This document shows, piece by piece, positions 1 to 10,075 of a DNA stretch of 11,698 bases; position 1 is the first letter of the stretch, and each line of letters opens with the position of its first letter. The stretch is from NCBI GenBank assembly GCA_001795245.1, contig MGOD01000015.1, forward strand, positions 11,487 through 23,184. Reading direction: 5' to 3'. Source of the stretch: Chloroflexi bacterium RBG_16_70_13. Its GTDB lineage: Bacteria > Chloroflexota > Limnocylindria > Limnocylindrales > CSP1-4. Under the pieces are notes generated by a model, which was not told the origin of the DNA, made no database searches, and saw only the letters and a list, made by a program, of their open reading frames with translations. The position numbers were made by a program, and so were the translations under genes.

Positions 1-710
1 CCGCGGCGGCGGGGCGGCCGCGGCGGCCCTCGATCCGGTCACGGAGCTTGGCCAGCGTCAGGTCGCCGCGCGCCACCTGGGCGGCGAGGCGCTTGCGCTT
101 CTTGACGTCGTCGACCTTCATCAGCTCGTAAGCGTGGGAGAGGGTGTCTTTGCGCAGAGACACCAGCTCGCGGATCTCCTCGGGTGCATCGGCCAGCCGG
201 AGACGGTTCTCGAGGTAGCCCTTGTCCTTGCCCAGCTTCTGGGCGAGCTTCCGGACGGAGTAGCCGTGGTCCTTGACCATCCGGTCGAACATCGTGGCCT
301 CGTCGAGTGGCGAGAGGTCCTCGCGCTGGAGGTTCTCGATGATCGCGATCTCGAGGGCCGTGTCGTCGTCGATCTCCTCGACGAGAGCCGGGATCGTCGC
401 CTGGCCGGCGGCCTTCGACGCGCGCCAGCGACGCTCGCCGGCGATGAGCTGAAACTCGTTGTCACCGAGGGGCCGGACGAGAATCGGCTGGAGAACCCCA
501 TGCTCGCGGATCGATGCGGCCAGCTCCTCAAGCATCGTGGCGTCCATCGCCAGCCTCGGCTGGTCGGGATTCGGGACGATCCGGTCGACCGGGATGACGC
601 GCACGCCGGTCGAGCGCCCGTGGCCTTCGGATGAAACCAGGCTGATGATGGCGGGCGAGAGCTCGCGCTCCTCGGACAGTCGTCGCGCGGCGACGCCCCG
701 GAAGTCGGTC

Positions 711-718
<8 letters not shown>
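1..718 (-). CDS. parB: ParB/Spo0J chromosome-partition protein (3' end beyond window)
   Basis: ParB is a CTP-dependent DNA clamp that loads at parS and, with ParA, segregates and organises the origin region. The 239 visible codons contain, in order, a basic N-terminus, the ParB N-terminal CTPase fold (VRVIPVDRIVPNPDQPR at about 39-55, the nucleotide-binding GERRWRA box at 94-100, IENLQREDLSPLDEA at 127-141) and a helix-turn-helix (about 152-176, GYSVRKLAQKLGKDKGYLENRL). The C-terminal dimerisation domain is only begun; family members are usually about 280-300 aa. I chose the TTG at 716-718 because it gives the usual MARxxFRGVAARRL-type beginning and has a strong Shine-Dalgarno, GGAGGTGA, six bases upstream. 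It overlaps the end of parA by 8 bp, so the two are translationally coupled. Codons 186-191 (VSLRKD) lie in a near-perfect palindrome. No stop is reached before position 1, so the gene is truncated by the window edge and not broken. Confidence 0.95.
143..164. repeat. Dispersed palindrome, copy 1 (inside parB)
   Basis: A 22-bp palindrome centred on TGCGCA with one mismatched pair (150/157). Read in the parB direction its core is GTGTCTCTGCGCAAAGACAC and encodes VSLRKD. Two relatives lie at 1762-1779 and 3404-3421. It sits in a part of ParB (after EEIRELV, before TLSHAYEL) where the protein looks normal for the family, so the palindrome is accommodated by codon choice and is not an obvious insertion. 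Confidence 0.8.
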
Positions 719-1475
<757 letters not shown>

Positions 1476-1600
1476 CGGGGCATCACCTCGCAGGGTTCGG
1501 GCTGTGCGTCGAGCGCGACGCGAACGCGTCGGCGACGCGATCCAGATGGGGCGGGCGTGTCCAGATCGTACCCCAGCGGGGTCGCGAGGCGACGCCCGAC

Positions 1601-1642
1601 TTATCCACAGGATCGGCGACTTGTGCACGGATCTGTGGATTT
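1601..1642. promoter_or_regulatory. DnaA-box pair in inverted orientation upstream of parA
   Basis: TTATCCACA at 1601-1609 matches the classical DnaA box exactly. TGTGGATTT at 1634-1642, read on the other strand, is AAATCCACA and shares the ATCCACA core. Between them TTGTGCACG (1621-1629) is a weak third match. The arms ATCCACAG (1603-1610) and CTGTGGAT (1633-1640) are perfect inverted repeats, continued by GATC on the inner side after one unpaired base. Possible roles are part of oriC, DnaA control of parAB, or a hairpin; two or three boxes without an AT-rich tract are not enough to call an origin. Confidence 0.5.
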
Positions 1643-1647
1643 CCCTG

Positions 1648-1693
1648 GGATGCCGACGAAGCATCCGGGCGCCCGAGTCGGCGGCTCGGATGC
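1648..1693. repeat. Overlapping small inverted repeats
   Basis: GGATGC at 1648-1653 pairs with GCATCC at 1661-1666 across a 7-base loop. GCATCCG at 1661-1667 also pairs with CGGATGC at 1687-1693 across 19 bases. The middle arm can therefore pair with either neighbour, giving two mutually exclusive hairpins. GGATGCCG occurs as a direct repeat at 1648-1655 and 1688-1695. No T-run follows, so an intrinsic terminator is unlikely; an operator or chance in GC-rich DNA are alternatives. Confidence 0.4.
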
Positions 1694-1728
1694 CGGTTGG
1701 ATTGCGCGGTCGGGGCCTGCGGCGCGAC

Positions 1729-1734
1729 TAGAAT
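1729..1734 (+). promoter_or_regulatory. Possible -10 element for the carboxylase operon
   Basis: TAGAAT differs from TATAAT at one base and is the best rightward -10 in the divergent region. No good -35 lies at 16-18 bp; TTGCGC at 1702-1707 is 21 bp away. A start of transcription near 1741 would give a leader of about 95 nt to the GTG at 1836, with palindrome copy 2 inside it. Confidence 0.3.
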
Positions 1735-1761
1735 GAGGGTCGATCGCGATGCTCGCCCCGG

Positions 1762-1779
1762 TGTCTCTGCACAAAGACA
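1762..1779. repeat. Dispersed palindrome, copy 2 (leader of the carboxylase operon)
   Basis: TGTCTCTGCACAAAGACA is an 18-bp palindrome with two mismatched pairs (1767/1774 and 1770/1771). On the sense strand it matches the parB copy at 17 of 18 positions. It lies 57 bp before the chosen pccB start. The pccB frame is open through it and would read VSLHKDS, the same phase as the other two copies. Confidence 0.75.
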
Positions 1780-1835
1780 GTCGCAATGCGCAGCGACCCG
1801 GACGCCTGACCGGACAGCGGACTGGAGTCACCCTG

Positions 1836-3369
<1,534 letters not shown>

Positions 3370-3389
<20 letters not shown>

Positions 3390-5007
3390 GACGGCGATCG
3401 TGCCGTCTTTGCGCAAAGACGAGGCGGGTGGGCCGCCGTTCCGTCGCGTCCTTGTCGCCAACCGCGGCGAGATCGCGGTCCGGATCATCCGGGCCTGCCA
3501 CGAGCTGGGGATGGAGGCGGTCGCTGTCTACAGCGATGCCGACGCCGCCGCCGCGCACGTTCGGCTCGCCGACCGGGCCGTCCGGCTCGGCCCGGCGGCA
3601 CCGACCGAGAGCTACCTGCGGATCGAGGCGGTCGTCGCCGCGGCGATCGAGACCGGGGCGCAGGCCATCCATCCGGGCTACGGCTTCCTCGCGGAACGGG
3701 CGGCATTCGCCCGCGCGGTCGAGGAGGCCGGCCTGGCCTTCGTCGGACCGCCCTCCGCCTCGATCGACGCGCTCGGCGACAAGCTCCACGCCCGCCGAAC
3801 CGCGGCGGCGGTCGGGGTCGAGGCGGTCCCAGGGACCCTCCGGCCGGCACCGCTCGAGCGACCCGACCAGGTCGCCGCGATCGTCGCCGAAGCGGCCGAG
3901 ATCGGGTTCCCGCTCCTCGTCAAGGCGGCCGCGGGCGGCGGCGGCCGGGGCATGCGGCGGGTCACCACGCCCGCAGAGCTGCCCGCGGCGCTCGTCGCGG
4001 GCTCGCGGGAGGCGGCGTCCGCGTTCGGTGACGGATCGGTCTACCTCGAGCGCGAGATCAGCCCGGCGAGGCACATCGAGGTCCAGCTCCTCGGTGACGT
4101 CGACGGTCGTGTCGTGGCCCTCGGCGAGCGCGACTGCTCTCTGCAGCGCCGACACCAGAAGCTGGTCGAGGAGGCGCCGGCGCCGGGGTTGACGGTCGAA
4201 GATCGGGTCCACCTCCACGAGCTGGCGGTCCGCGTCGCCTCGGCGGCGGGGCTTCGGAACGCCGCGACGGCCGAGTTTCTCCGATCGCCCGACGGGGCCT
4301 TCTACTTCCTCGAGGTCAACACCCGCCTCCAGGTCGAGCACGGCGTGACGGAGCTCGTAACGGGCCTCGACATCGTCCGCGAGCAGCTCTTCCTGGCGGC
4401 CGGCCGGCCGCTGTCGCCGGCGGCGCTCGAGGCCGCCGCTCGGTCCGCCACGCCGTCCGGCCACGCCATCGAGGTGCGGCTGTCGGCCGAGGACCCGGCC
4501 CGTGACTTCGCCCCGGCGCCGGGGCGCGTGACCCGCTGGGCGATGCCGTCGGGTCCGGGGGTTCGGGTTGACACCGCCCTCGAAGCCGGCGATCGGATCC
4601 CGGCCGACTACGACAACCTCATCGCCAAGGTCATGGTCCACGCCGGCGACCGCGACGCGGCGATCGACCGGCTCCGGCGGGCCCTCGACGAGGTCGAGAT
4701 CGCCGGGATCCAGACGACGCTGCCATTCCACCGGTTCGTGGCCCGAGACGCGTCGTTCCGGGCCGCCGACCTGTCCACCGGCTGGGTCGGGGAGCACTGG
4801 GACGGGCCCTCGGACTTCCGGCATGCCGTCGAGACCGCACAGCTCGCCGCCGGGCTGGAGGCGATGGACGCGGCGGTCGCCGCCGGCGGAGCCTCGGCCG
4901 CCTCCGTCCGGGTCGCGCCGCCCGCGACCCCCGGCGGAGGTGCCTCGGCCGATGGGCGGTGGGCACGGTCTGGCCTCGAGGCGGCCCAGGACCGGTGGCC
5001 CCGGTGA
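3370..5007 (+). CDS. accC: Biotin carboxylase subunit of the acyl(propionyl)-CoA carboxylase
   Basis: This subunit carboxylates carrier-bound biotin using ATP and bicarbonate. The 545-aa product has the N-terminal BC domain (FRRVLVANRGEIAVRI at 24-39, HPGYGFLAE at 101-109), the ATP-grasp domain (glycine-rich KAAAGGGGRGMR at 185-196, LGERDCSLQRRHQKLVEEAP at 251-270, LEVNTRLQVEH at 314-324 with the metal/catalytic Glu315, Asn317 and Arg319) and the BC C-domain to about 476 (LSTGWVGEHW). An Ala/Gly-rich tail follows and there is no biotinyl domain, which is encoded by the next gene. In FLEVNTRLQVEHGVTE a Gly replaces the usual Pro after EH. The ATG at 3370 overlaps pccB by 20 bp, with GGAAGA upstream. 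Residues 1-23 are outside the family core and include the palindrome-encoded PSLRKD. The 3' end overlaps the carrier gene through GTGA. Confidence 0.95.
3404..3421. repeat. Dispersed palindrome, copy 3 (5' end of accC)
   Basis: CGTCTTTGCGCAAAGACG is a perfect 18-bp palindrome. It falls at codons 12-18 of accC, in the non-conserved N-terminal extension, where it encodes the end of Pro12 through Asp17, reading PSLRKD. It lies about 15 bp after the pccB stop, so it could also act on a hairpin at the pccB-accC junction of the mRNA. Confidence 0.85.
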
Positions 5008-5786
5008 CCACCCGGCGACCGTCCCACGGGCCGCCGGGCGACCCGGTGCGCGACCGGGTCGGACACGCGACCGAATCCGCGGACCCCCGGATCGGCCGCG
5101 CGACCGAATCGGCCGAGCCCCAGATGCCCGATCCCCGCGGAGTCCGGGTCAGTCTCGCCCCGGGAACCCGCGTGGATGTGCCGCCGCTCGTCCTCGAGCC
5201 GCCGCAGATCCCGGTCGCCCCCGCACCGCGGGTCGCCGGGCTGGGCTTCCTCGCTGGGGCGCCACCCGTCCGGCCAGCTGCACCGCCGGCCCCCAGCCCT
5301 GCTCGCCATGTCATCCTGAACGGGCAGCCGGCCACCGCCGAGCTGATCCCGCTCGACGGCGTCCGGGCGACGCTCGCCCGCGGAGGCCCGGCCGGAACCC
5401 GGCACCGGGTCCTCATCCTCCCGCGGTCGCCGGCTCACGGCGCGGACCACGGCATCGTCCGGCGGGAAGTCGTCGTCGGCGGCTGGCGCGTGGAGCTCGA
5501 GATCGAGCCGGCGGCCCGGGCCGCGCTCCGCGAACGGGCCCGCCGGGGCCGCGAGGAGATCGGGCACAGCGGCCCGGCCGAGGTCCATGCCATCATCCCA
5601 GGCGTCGTCCTCTCGGTCTCGGTGGGAGCCGGCGATGCCGTGACGGCCGGCCAGCAGCTCCTCGTCGTCGAGGCGATGAAGATGCAGAACGAGCTCCGGG
5701 CGCCACGCGACGGCACGATTGAGCGGGTGGCGGTGGGCGCGGGCACGACGATCGAGGTGGGCGACCTCCTCCTCGTCATCTCGTGA
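5004..5786 (+). CDS. Biotin carboxyl carrier subunit with long N-terminal linker
   Basis: This protein carries the biotin that shuttles carboxyl groups between the AccC-like and PccB subunits. The 260 residues end in a biotinyl-lipoyl domain (about 191-260, AEVHAIIPGVVLSVSVGAGDAV) with the biotinylation motif EAMKM at 223-227, Lys226 being the modified lysine. Residues 145-185 (REVVVGGWRVELEIEPAARAALRERAR) resemble the segment between BC and BCCP in fused acyl-CoA carboxylase alpha chains. The first about 100 residues are Pro/Ala/Arg-rich, probably disordered, and include an 11-residue tandem repeat (ATESADPRIGR/ATESAEPQMPD). The chosen GTG overlaps the accC stop as GTGA, indicating coupling; earlier in-frame starts at 4959 and 4995 exist but would overlap accC further. 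Together accC and this gene look like a PccA alpha chain split in its linker. The mutase gene follows after 20 bp. Confidence 0.9.
   Translation: MTTRRPSHGPPGDPVRDRVGHATESADPRIGRATESAEPQMPDPRGVRVSLAPGTRVDVPPLVLEPPQIPVAPAPRVAGLGFLAGAPPVRPAAPPAPSPARHVILNGQPATAELIPLDGVRATLARGGPAGTRHRVLILPRSPAHGADHGIVRREVVVGGWRVELEIEPAARAALRERARRGREEIGHSGPAEVHAIIPGVVLSVSVGAGDAVTAGQQLLVVEAMKMQNELRAPRDGTIERVAVGAGTTIEVGDLLLVIS
5066..5131 (+). repeat. Two tandem 33-bp units in the biotin-carrier gene
   Basis: Units at 5066-5098 and 5099-5131 share CGCGACCGAATC exactly and about 24 of 33 bases overall. They encode ATESADPRIGR and ATESAEPQMPD. CGCGACCGGGTCGG at about 5049-5062 may be a decayed extra copy. The repeat lies in the low-complexity linker and keeps the frame. 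Confidence 0.6.
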
Positions 5787-5806
5787 CACGCGGCGGGGAG
5801 GGGCAG

Positions 5807-7477
<1,671 letters not shown>

Positions 7478-7503
7478 CCCGACCTTCGAAGGGAGGCGCG
7501 AAC

Positions 7504-7953
7504 ATGGCCGTTCTGCCGCCGGGCCGGATCCACCACGTGGCACTCGTCGTGCGCTCGATCGAGGCCAGCGCCGTGCTGTGGCGCGACTACCTCGGGCTGA
7601 AGCTCGAGACGATCATGGACATCGAGTCCGACCGTGTCCGGATCGCGTTCCTCCGGGTGGGGGAGTCGAGGGTCGAGCTCGTCGAGCCGACCGACACGAC
7701 GACGGGCGTCGCCCGATTCCTGGCGTCGAAGGGCGAGGGCTTCCACCACATCTGCCTCGAGGTCGCCAACCTGTCCGAGGAGCTCACCCGCCTGGGCATC
7801 GAGGGCCTCGAGCTCATCGACAGCGCGCCGCGCCGCGGCGCCGAGGGCCCGGTCGCGTTCATCCACCCGCGCTCGGCCGGTGGCGTCCTCGTCGAGCTCA
7901 TCGAGGCTCCCGGCGGCCCGTCCTGGCGAAGCCTCGGCTATCCTTCCGGCTGA
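7504..7953 (+). CDS. mce: Methylmalonyl-CoA epimerase (VOC fold)
   Basis: The enzyme epimerises (S)- to (R)-methylmalonyl-CoA, linking the carboxylase to the mutase. At 149 aa it has normal length with two VOC beta-alpha-beta-beta-beta modules: IHHVALVV (9-16), VELVEP (57-62), FHHICLEV (80-87) and GGVLVELIEAP (126-136). Likely metal ligands are His11, Glu58, His81 or His82 and Glu131. In the segment where epimerases usually have a catalytic Glu (E-x-G-V before the VxF strand), this protein reads ESDRVRIAF, so the aligned residue is Ser42 with Glu41 and Asp43 beside it. The start ATG has a clear GGGAGG seven bases upstream. It is the last gene of the rightward operon, and its final 16 bp overlap the converging nitroreductase gene. 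Confidence 0.92.
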   Translation: MAVLPPGRIHHVALVVRSIEASAVLWRDYLGLKLETIMDIESDRVRIAFLRVGESRVELVEPTDTTTGVARFLASKGEGFHHICLEVANLSEELTRLGIEGLELIDSAPRRGAEGPVAFIHPRSAGGVLVELIEAPGGPSWRSLGYPSG

Positions 7954-8591
7954 TCCGCGCGCGGGCGGGGCCGGCGGAGTCCCACAAGGAGCCGGGCGAT
8001 CGCAAGGACGCCGATAGCGACCACGCCCTGGCGCCACAGCCAGGCCCTTCCGCCCGGGTCGTCGGGTCCCGCCACGAGCGGCTCGCCGAGGGGCGTGAGG
8101 CGGATCAGCGGGATGCCGCGGAGCATCTCCACGATCCTCGAATCGGGGGCGGTCCACGGGTTGCAGCCGATCAGCAGACCCGGCACACCCGTGGCGCGAA
8201 TCAGCCTCGGGAGCAGCGGATCGCGGATCGCCGGGTCGGTGACCTCTACGGCCCGGCAGCTTACGACCCGGCCGGGGAGCCAGATCTCGACTCTCGGATC
8301 CACCAGCAAGTTCCGGTACCACTCGGTCCTGGTGCCGAACCCGGCAAGGACCCATGCCGAGCCGTCCTCGATGAGGTAGCTCAGCGGCGTCTCGCGAATC
8401 AGCCCGCTCGTCCTCCCGCGCACCCGGAGCAGCAGGATGTAGCCGCCGATCGGCGTGCCGATCCACGGCCCGAGGCCGTAGCGGTGTGCCGGCACCATGA
8501 ACCAGCGATTGAGGATCTTGAGGCCACGGTTCACCCAACGGACCGCGAGTGCAGACAGCGGCGGCAAGGGCGTGAGGCCGAGCTCGGTCAT
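7938..8591 (-). CDS. DDN-like nitroreductase/quinone reductase family protein, probably F420-binding
   Basis: The 217-aa product resembles the deazaflavin-dependent nitroreductase family (split beta-barrel, F420H2-dependent). Family-like segments are LLLRVRGRTSGLIRETPLSYL (about 53-73), AWVLAGFGTRTEWYRNLLVDPRVEIWLPG (79-107) and AVEVTDPAIRDPLLPRL (114-130). It differs from short family members by a C-terminal extension with one hydrophobic segment at about 189-205 (GVVAIGVLAIARLLVGL) followed by Arg-rich residues, suggesting a membrane tether with a basic cytoplasmic tail. The start is the ATG at 8591 with a weak AGG close by. Substrate is unknown; quinone, nitro or other reduction with F420H2 is possible. 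The 3' end overlaps the epimerase gene on the opposite strand, leaving no room for a terminator between them. Family assignment is from motif recall, not a search. Confidence 0.8.
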   Translation of the reverse strand: MTELGLTPLPPLSALAVRWVNRGLKILNRWFMVPAHRYGLGPWIGTPIGGYILLLRVRGRTSGLIRETPLSYLIEDGSAWVLAGFGTRTEWYRNLLVDPRVEIWLPGRVVSCRAVEVTDPAIRDPLLPRLIRATGVPGLLIGCNPWTAPDSRIVEMLRGIPLIRLTPLGEPLVAGPDDPGGRAWLWRQGVVAIGVLAIARLLVGLRRPRPRADQPEG

Positions 8592-8688
8592 GACCTGATG
8601 ATCGGCGGCGCGGCGCGGCTCGGTCAGGGCCGGATAGCGGTTTGCCGCGGGCCGCTTGACCCGGCCCTGGGCCGGCAGGCGTTCGCGC

Positions 8689-9159
8689 TCAGAGCGACCA
8701 GGCGAGGATGACGGCCGGCGAGAGGTCGGCCCGGCGAGCGAAGGTCACGAGATCGCCGGCGACCTGGCGGATCCAGGGCTTCTCCTCGCGCGGGAGCGGC
8801 CCGATCTCCTCCTCGACCAGCTCGATCCAGCGGCCGGCGATGGCATCCACGTCGCGATCGGAGACCCGGGCGATCACGCTGATCCAGGCCGGGTCGATCC
8901 GCTCGACCGTCCGCTCGCCGATGTCGCCGGGGCCGTCGAGGTCACGCCGGGCATCGAGGAAGTCGATCGGCTCGTCCGTCCCGGTGACGTCCCGGATCGC
9001 CTCGCTGAAGCGGTCGAGCCAGGTCGGGTCCATCGCTCCGCCGAGGGCGATATGGGCGTCGAAGCGCCCCGGCGCGTCGAGGCCGGCCCAGTCGTCGACG
9101 CTGATGGCAAGGAGGATCTCGCGGCTCTCGCCGGCGACGAGGTCCATCAGAAAGCCCAC
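8689..9159 (-). CDS. Hypothetical acidic protein downstream of sucD
   Basis: I do not recognise the family. The 156-aa product is acidic, rich in Asp, Trp and Ile, without a signal peptide or membrane segment. Notable stretches are SREILLAISVDDWAGLD (12-28), HIALGGAMDPTWLDRFSEAIRD (36-57) and ISVIARVSDRDVDAIAGRWIELVEEEIG (92-119). The GTG at 9159 is chosen because GGAGGT lies six bases upstream; an in-frame ATG at 9147 lacks such a site. It begins 31 bp after sucD on the same strand, so it is probably cotranscribed with sucCD, and it is followed after 97 bp by the nitroreductase gene. Coding is supported by its own ribosome-binding site, position in a same-strand series and non-shadow composition; function is unknown. 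Confidence 0.75.
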   Translation of the reverse strand: MGFLMDLVAGESREILLAISVDDWAGLDAPGRFDAHIALGGAMDPTWLDRFSEAIRDVTGTDEPIDFLDARRDLDGPGDIGERTVERIDPAWISVIARVSDRDVDAIAGRWIELVEEEIGPLPREEKPWIRQVAGDLVTFARRADLSPAVILAWSL

Positions 9160-9190
9160 GAGACGACCTCCGGTCTGCGGGGGAGCGCGG

Positions 9191-10075
9191 TCAGCCGCGG
9201 TAGCCGGCGGTGCGCAGGAGGGCCGGGAGCTCGGTCGGCGACCCGGCGACGCGGAACCCGGCGGCCTCGAGGGCGGTGACCTTGGACGCGGCCGTGCCCG
9301 AGCCGCCCGAGATGATCGCCCCGGCGTGGCCCATTCGCTTGCCCTCGGGGGCGGTCCGGCCGGCGATGAAGGCGACCTTCGGGATGTCGCGAAGATGCTC
9401 CGAGGCCCAGGCCGCTGCCTCCTCCTCGGCCGCCCCGCCGATCTCGCCGATGAGGACGAGCGCCTCGGTCTCGGGGTCGTCGCGGAAGAGCTGGAGGACG
9501 TCGAGGAACTGGGTCCCGATGACCGGATCGCCGCCGATCCCGATGCAGGTCGACTGACCGAGCCCGGCGTCGGTCATCGCCTGGACGGCTTCGTAGGTCA
9601 ACGTCCCCGAGCGGGACACGACCCCGACCCGGCCCTCGCGATGGATCGAGCCGGGGATGATTCCCACCTTGGCCTTGCCGGGCGACGTGGCCCCTGGGCA
9701 GTTCGGGCCGATGAGCCGGGCGCCCGCGAGCCGGACCTCCTCGACGACCGGGATCATGTCGAGCGCCGGGATGCCCTCGGTGATACAGAAGATGGTCTTC
9801 AGACCCGCGGCGACCGATTCGAGGACCGCGTCCGGCGCGCCGGCGGCCGGGACGAAGATGCAGGACGTGTTCGCGCCGGTCTCGGCCACGGCCTCGGCCA
9901 CGGTGTCGAAGACCGGCACCGTACCGTTGAGCGCGGTCTGGCCGCCCTTGCCGGGCGTCATCCCGGCGACGATGTTCGTGCCGTAGGCCTGCATCGCCAG
10001 GCTGTGGAACTCGCCCTCGCGGCCGGTGATGCCCTGGACGACGAGGCGGGTGTCGCGATCGATGAGGATGCTCAC
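9191..10075 (-). CDS. sucD: Succinate-CoA ligase, alpha subunit
   Basis: With SucC this subunit converts succinyl-CoA, ADP (or GDP) and phosphate to succinate and NTP. The 294 aa begin MSILIDRDTRLVVQGITGREGEFH, a normal SucD N-terminus with the CoA-binding Rossmann domain. They continue with the CoA/phosphate segments ITEGIPALDM and GPNCPGATSPGKAKVGIIPG, VVSRSGTLTYE, and RMGHAGAIISGG, where His250 is the phosphorylated histidine. The start is a GTG whose codon overlaps the sucC stop as GTGA, so translation is coupled. Downstream is the hypothetical gene at 31 bp. Here it would drain the succinyl-CoA made by the mutase on the opposite operon, besides its TCA-cycle role. Confidence 0.97.
   Translation of the reverse strand: MSILIDRDTRLVVQGITGREGEFHSLAMQAYGTNIVAGMTPGKGGQTALNGTVPVFDTVAEAVAETGANTSCIFVPAAGAPDAVLESVAAGLKTIFCITEGIPALDMIPVVEEVRLAGARLIGPNCPGATSPGKAKVGIIPGSIHREGRVGVVSRSGTLTYEAVQAMTDAGLGQSTCIGIGGDPVIGTQFLDVLQLFRDDPETEALVLIGEIGGAAEEEAAAWASEHLRDIPKVAFIAGRTAPEGKRMGHAGAIISGGSGTAASKVTALEAAGFRVAGSPTELPALLRTAGYRG

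Larger units (their letters stand above)
1476..1835. other. Divergent intergenic region between parA and the carboxylase operon
   Basis: No credible gene is seen in these 360 bp. The region must hold the promoters for parAB (leftward) and for the propionyl-CoA carboxylase operon (rightward). It contains a perfect DnaA box at 1601-1609, a weaker inverted box at 1634-1642, repeated GGATGCCG/GCATCC inverted repeats at 1648-1695, a TAGAAT hexamer at 1729-1734, and palindrome copy 2 at 1762-1779. No AT-rich unwinding tract, no parS-like TGTTTCACGTGAAACA and no obvious terminator was found. Proximity to parAB makes an origin-adjacent location plausible but not shown. Confidence 0.7.

Noticed and set aside
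1476..1664. N-terminal extension of the parA frame
   Set aside because: It is Arg-rich, unlike ParA, contains the DnaA-box region, and a GTG with a good ribosome-binding site starts the normal protein at 1475.
1476..1835. Full oriC call
   Set aside because: There is only one perfect and one or two weak DnaA boxes, no AT-rich unwinding tract and no dnaA/dnaN in the window.
8661..8675. CCGGCCCTGGGCCGG palindrome between the hypothetical and nitroreductase genes, as a terminator
   Set aside because: The loop would be one base and no T-run follows; this is likely chance in GC-rich DNA.
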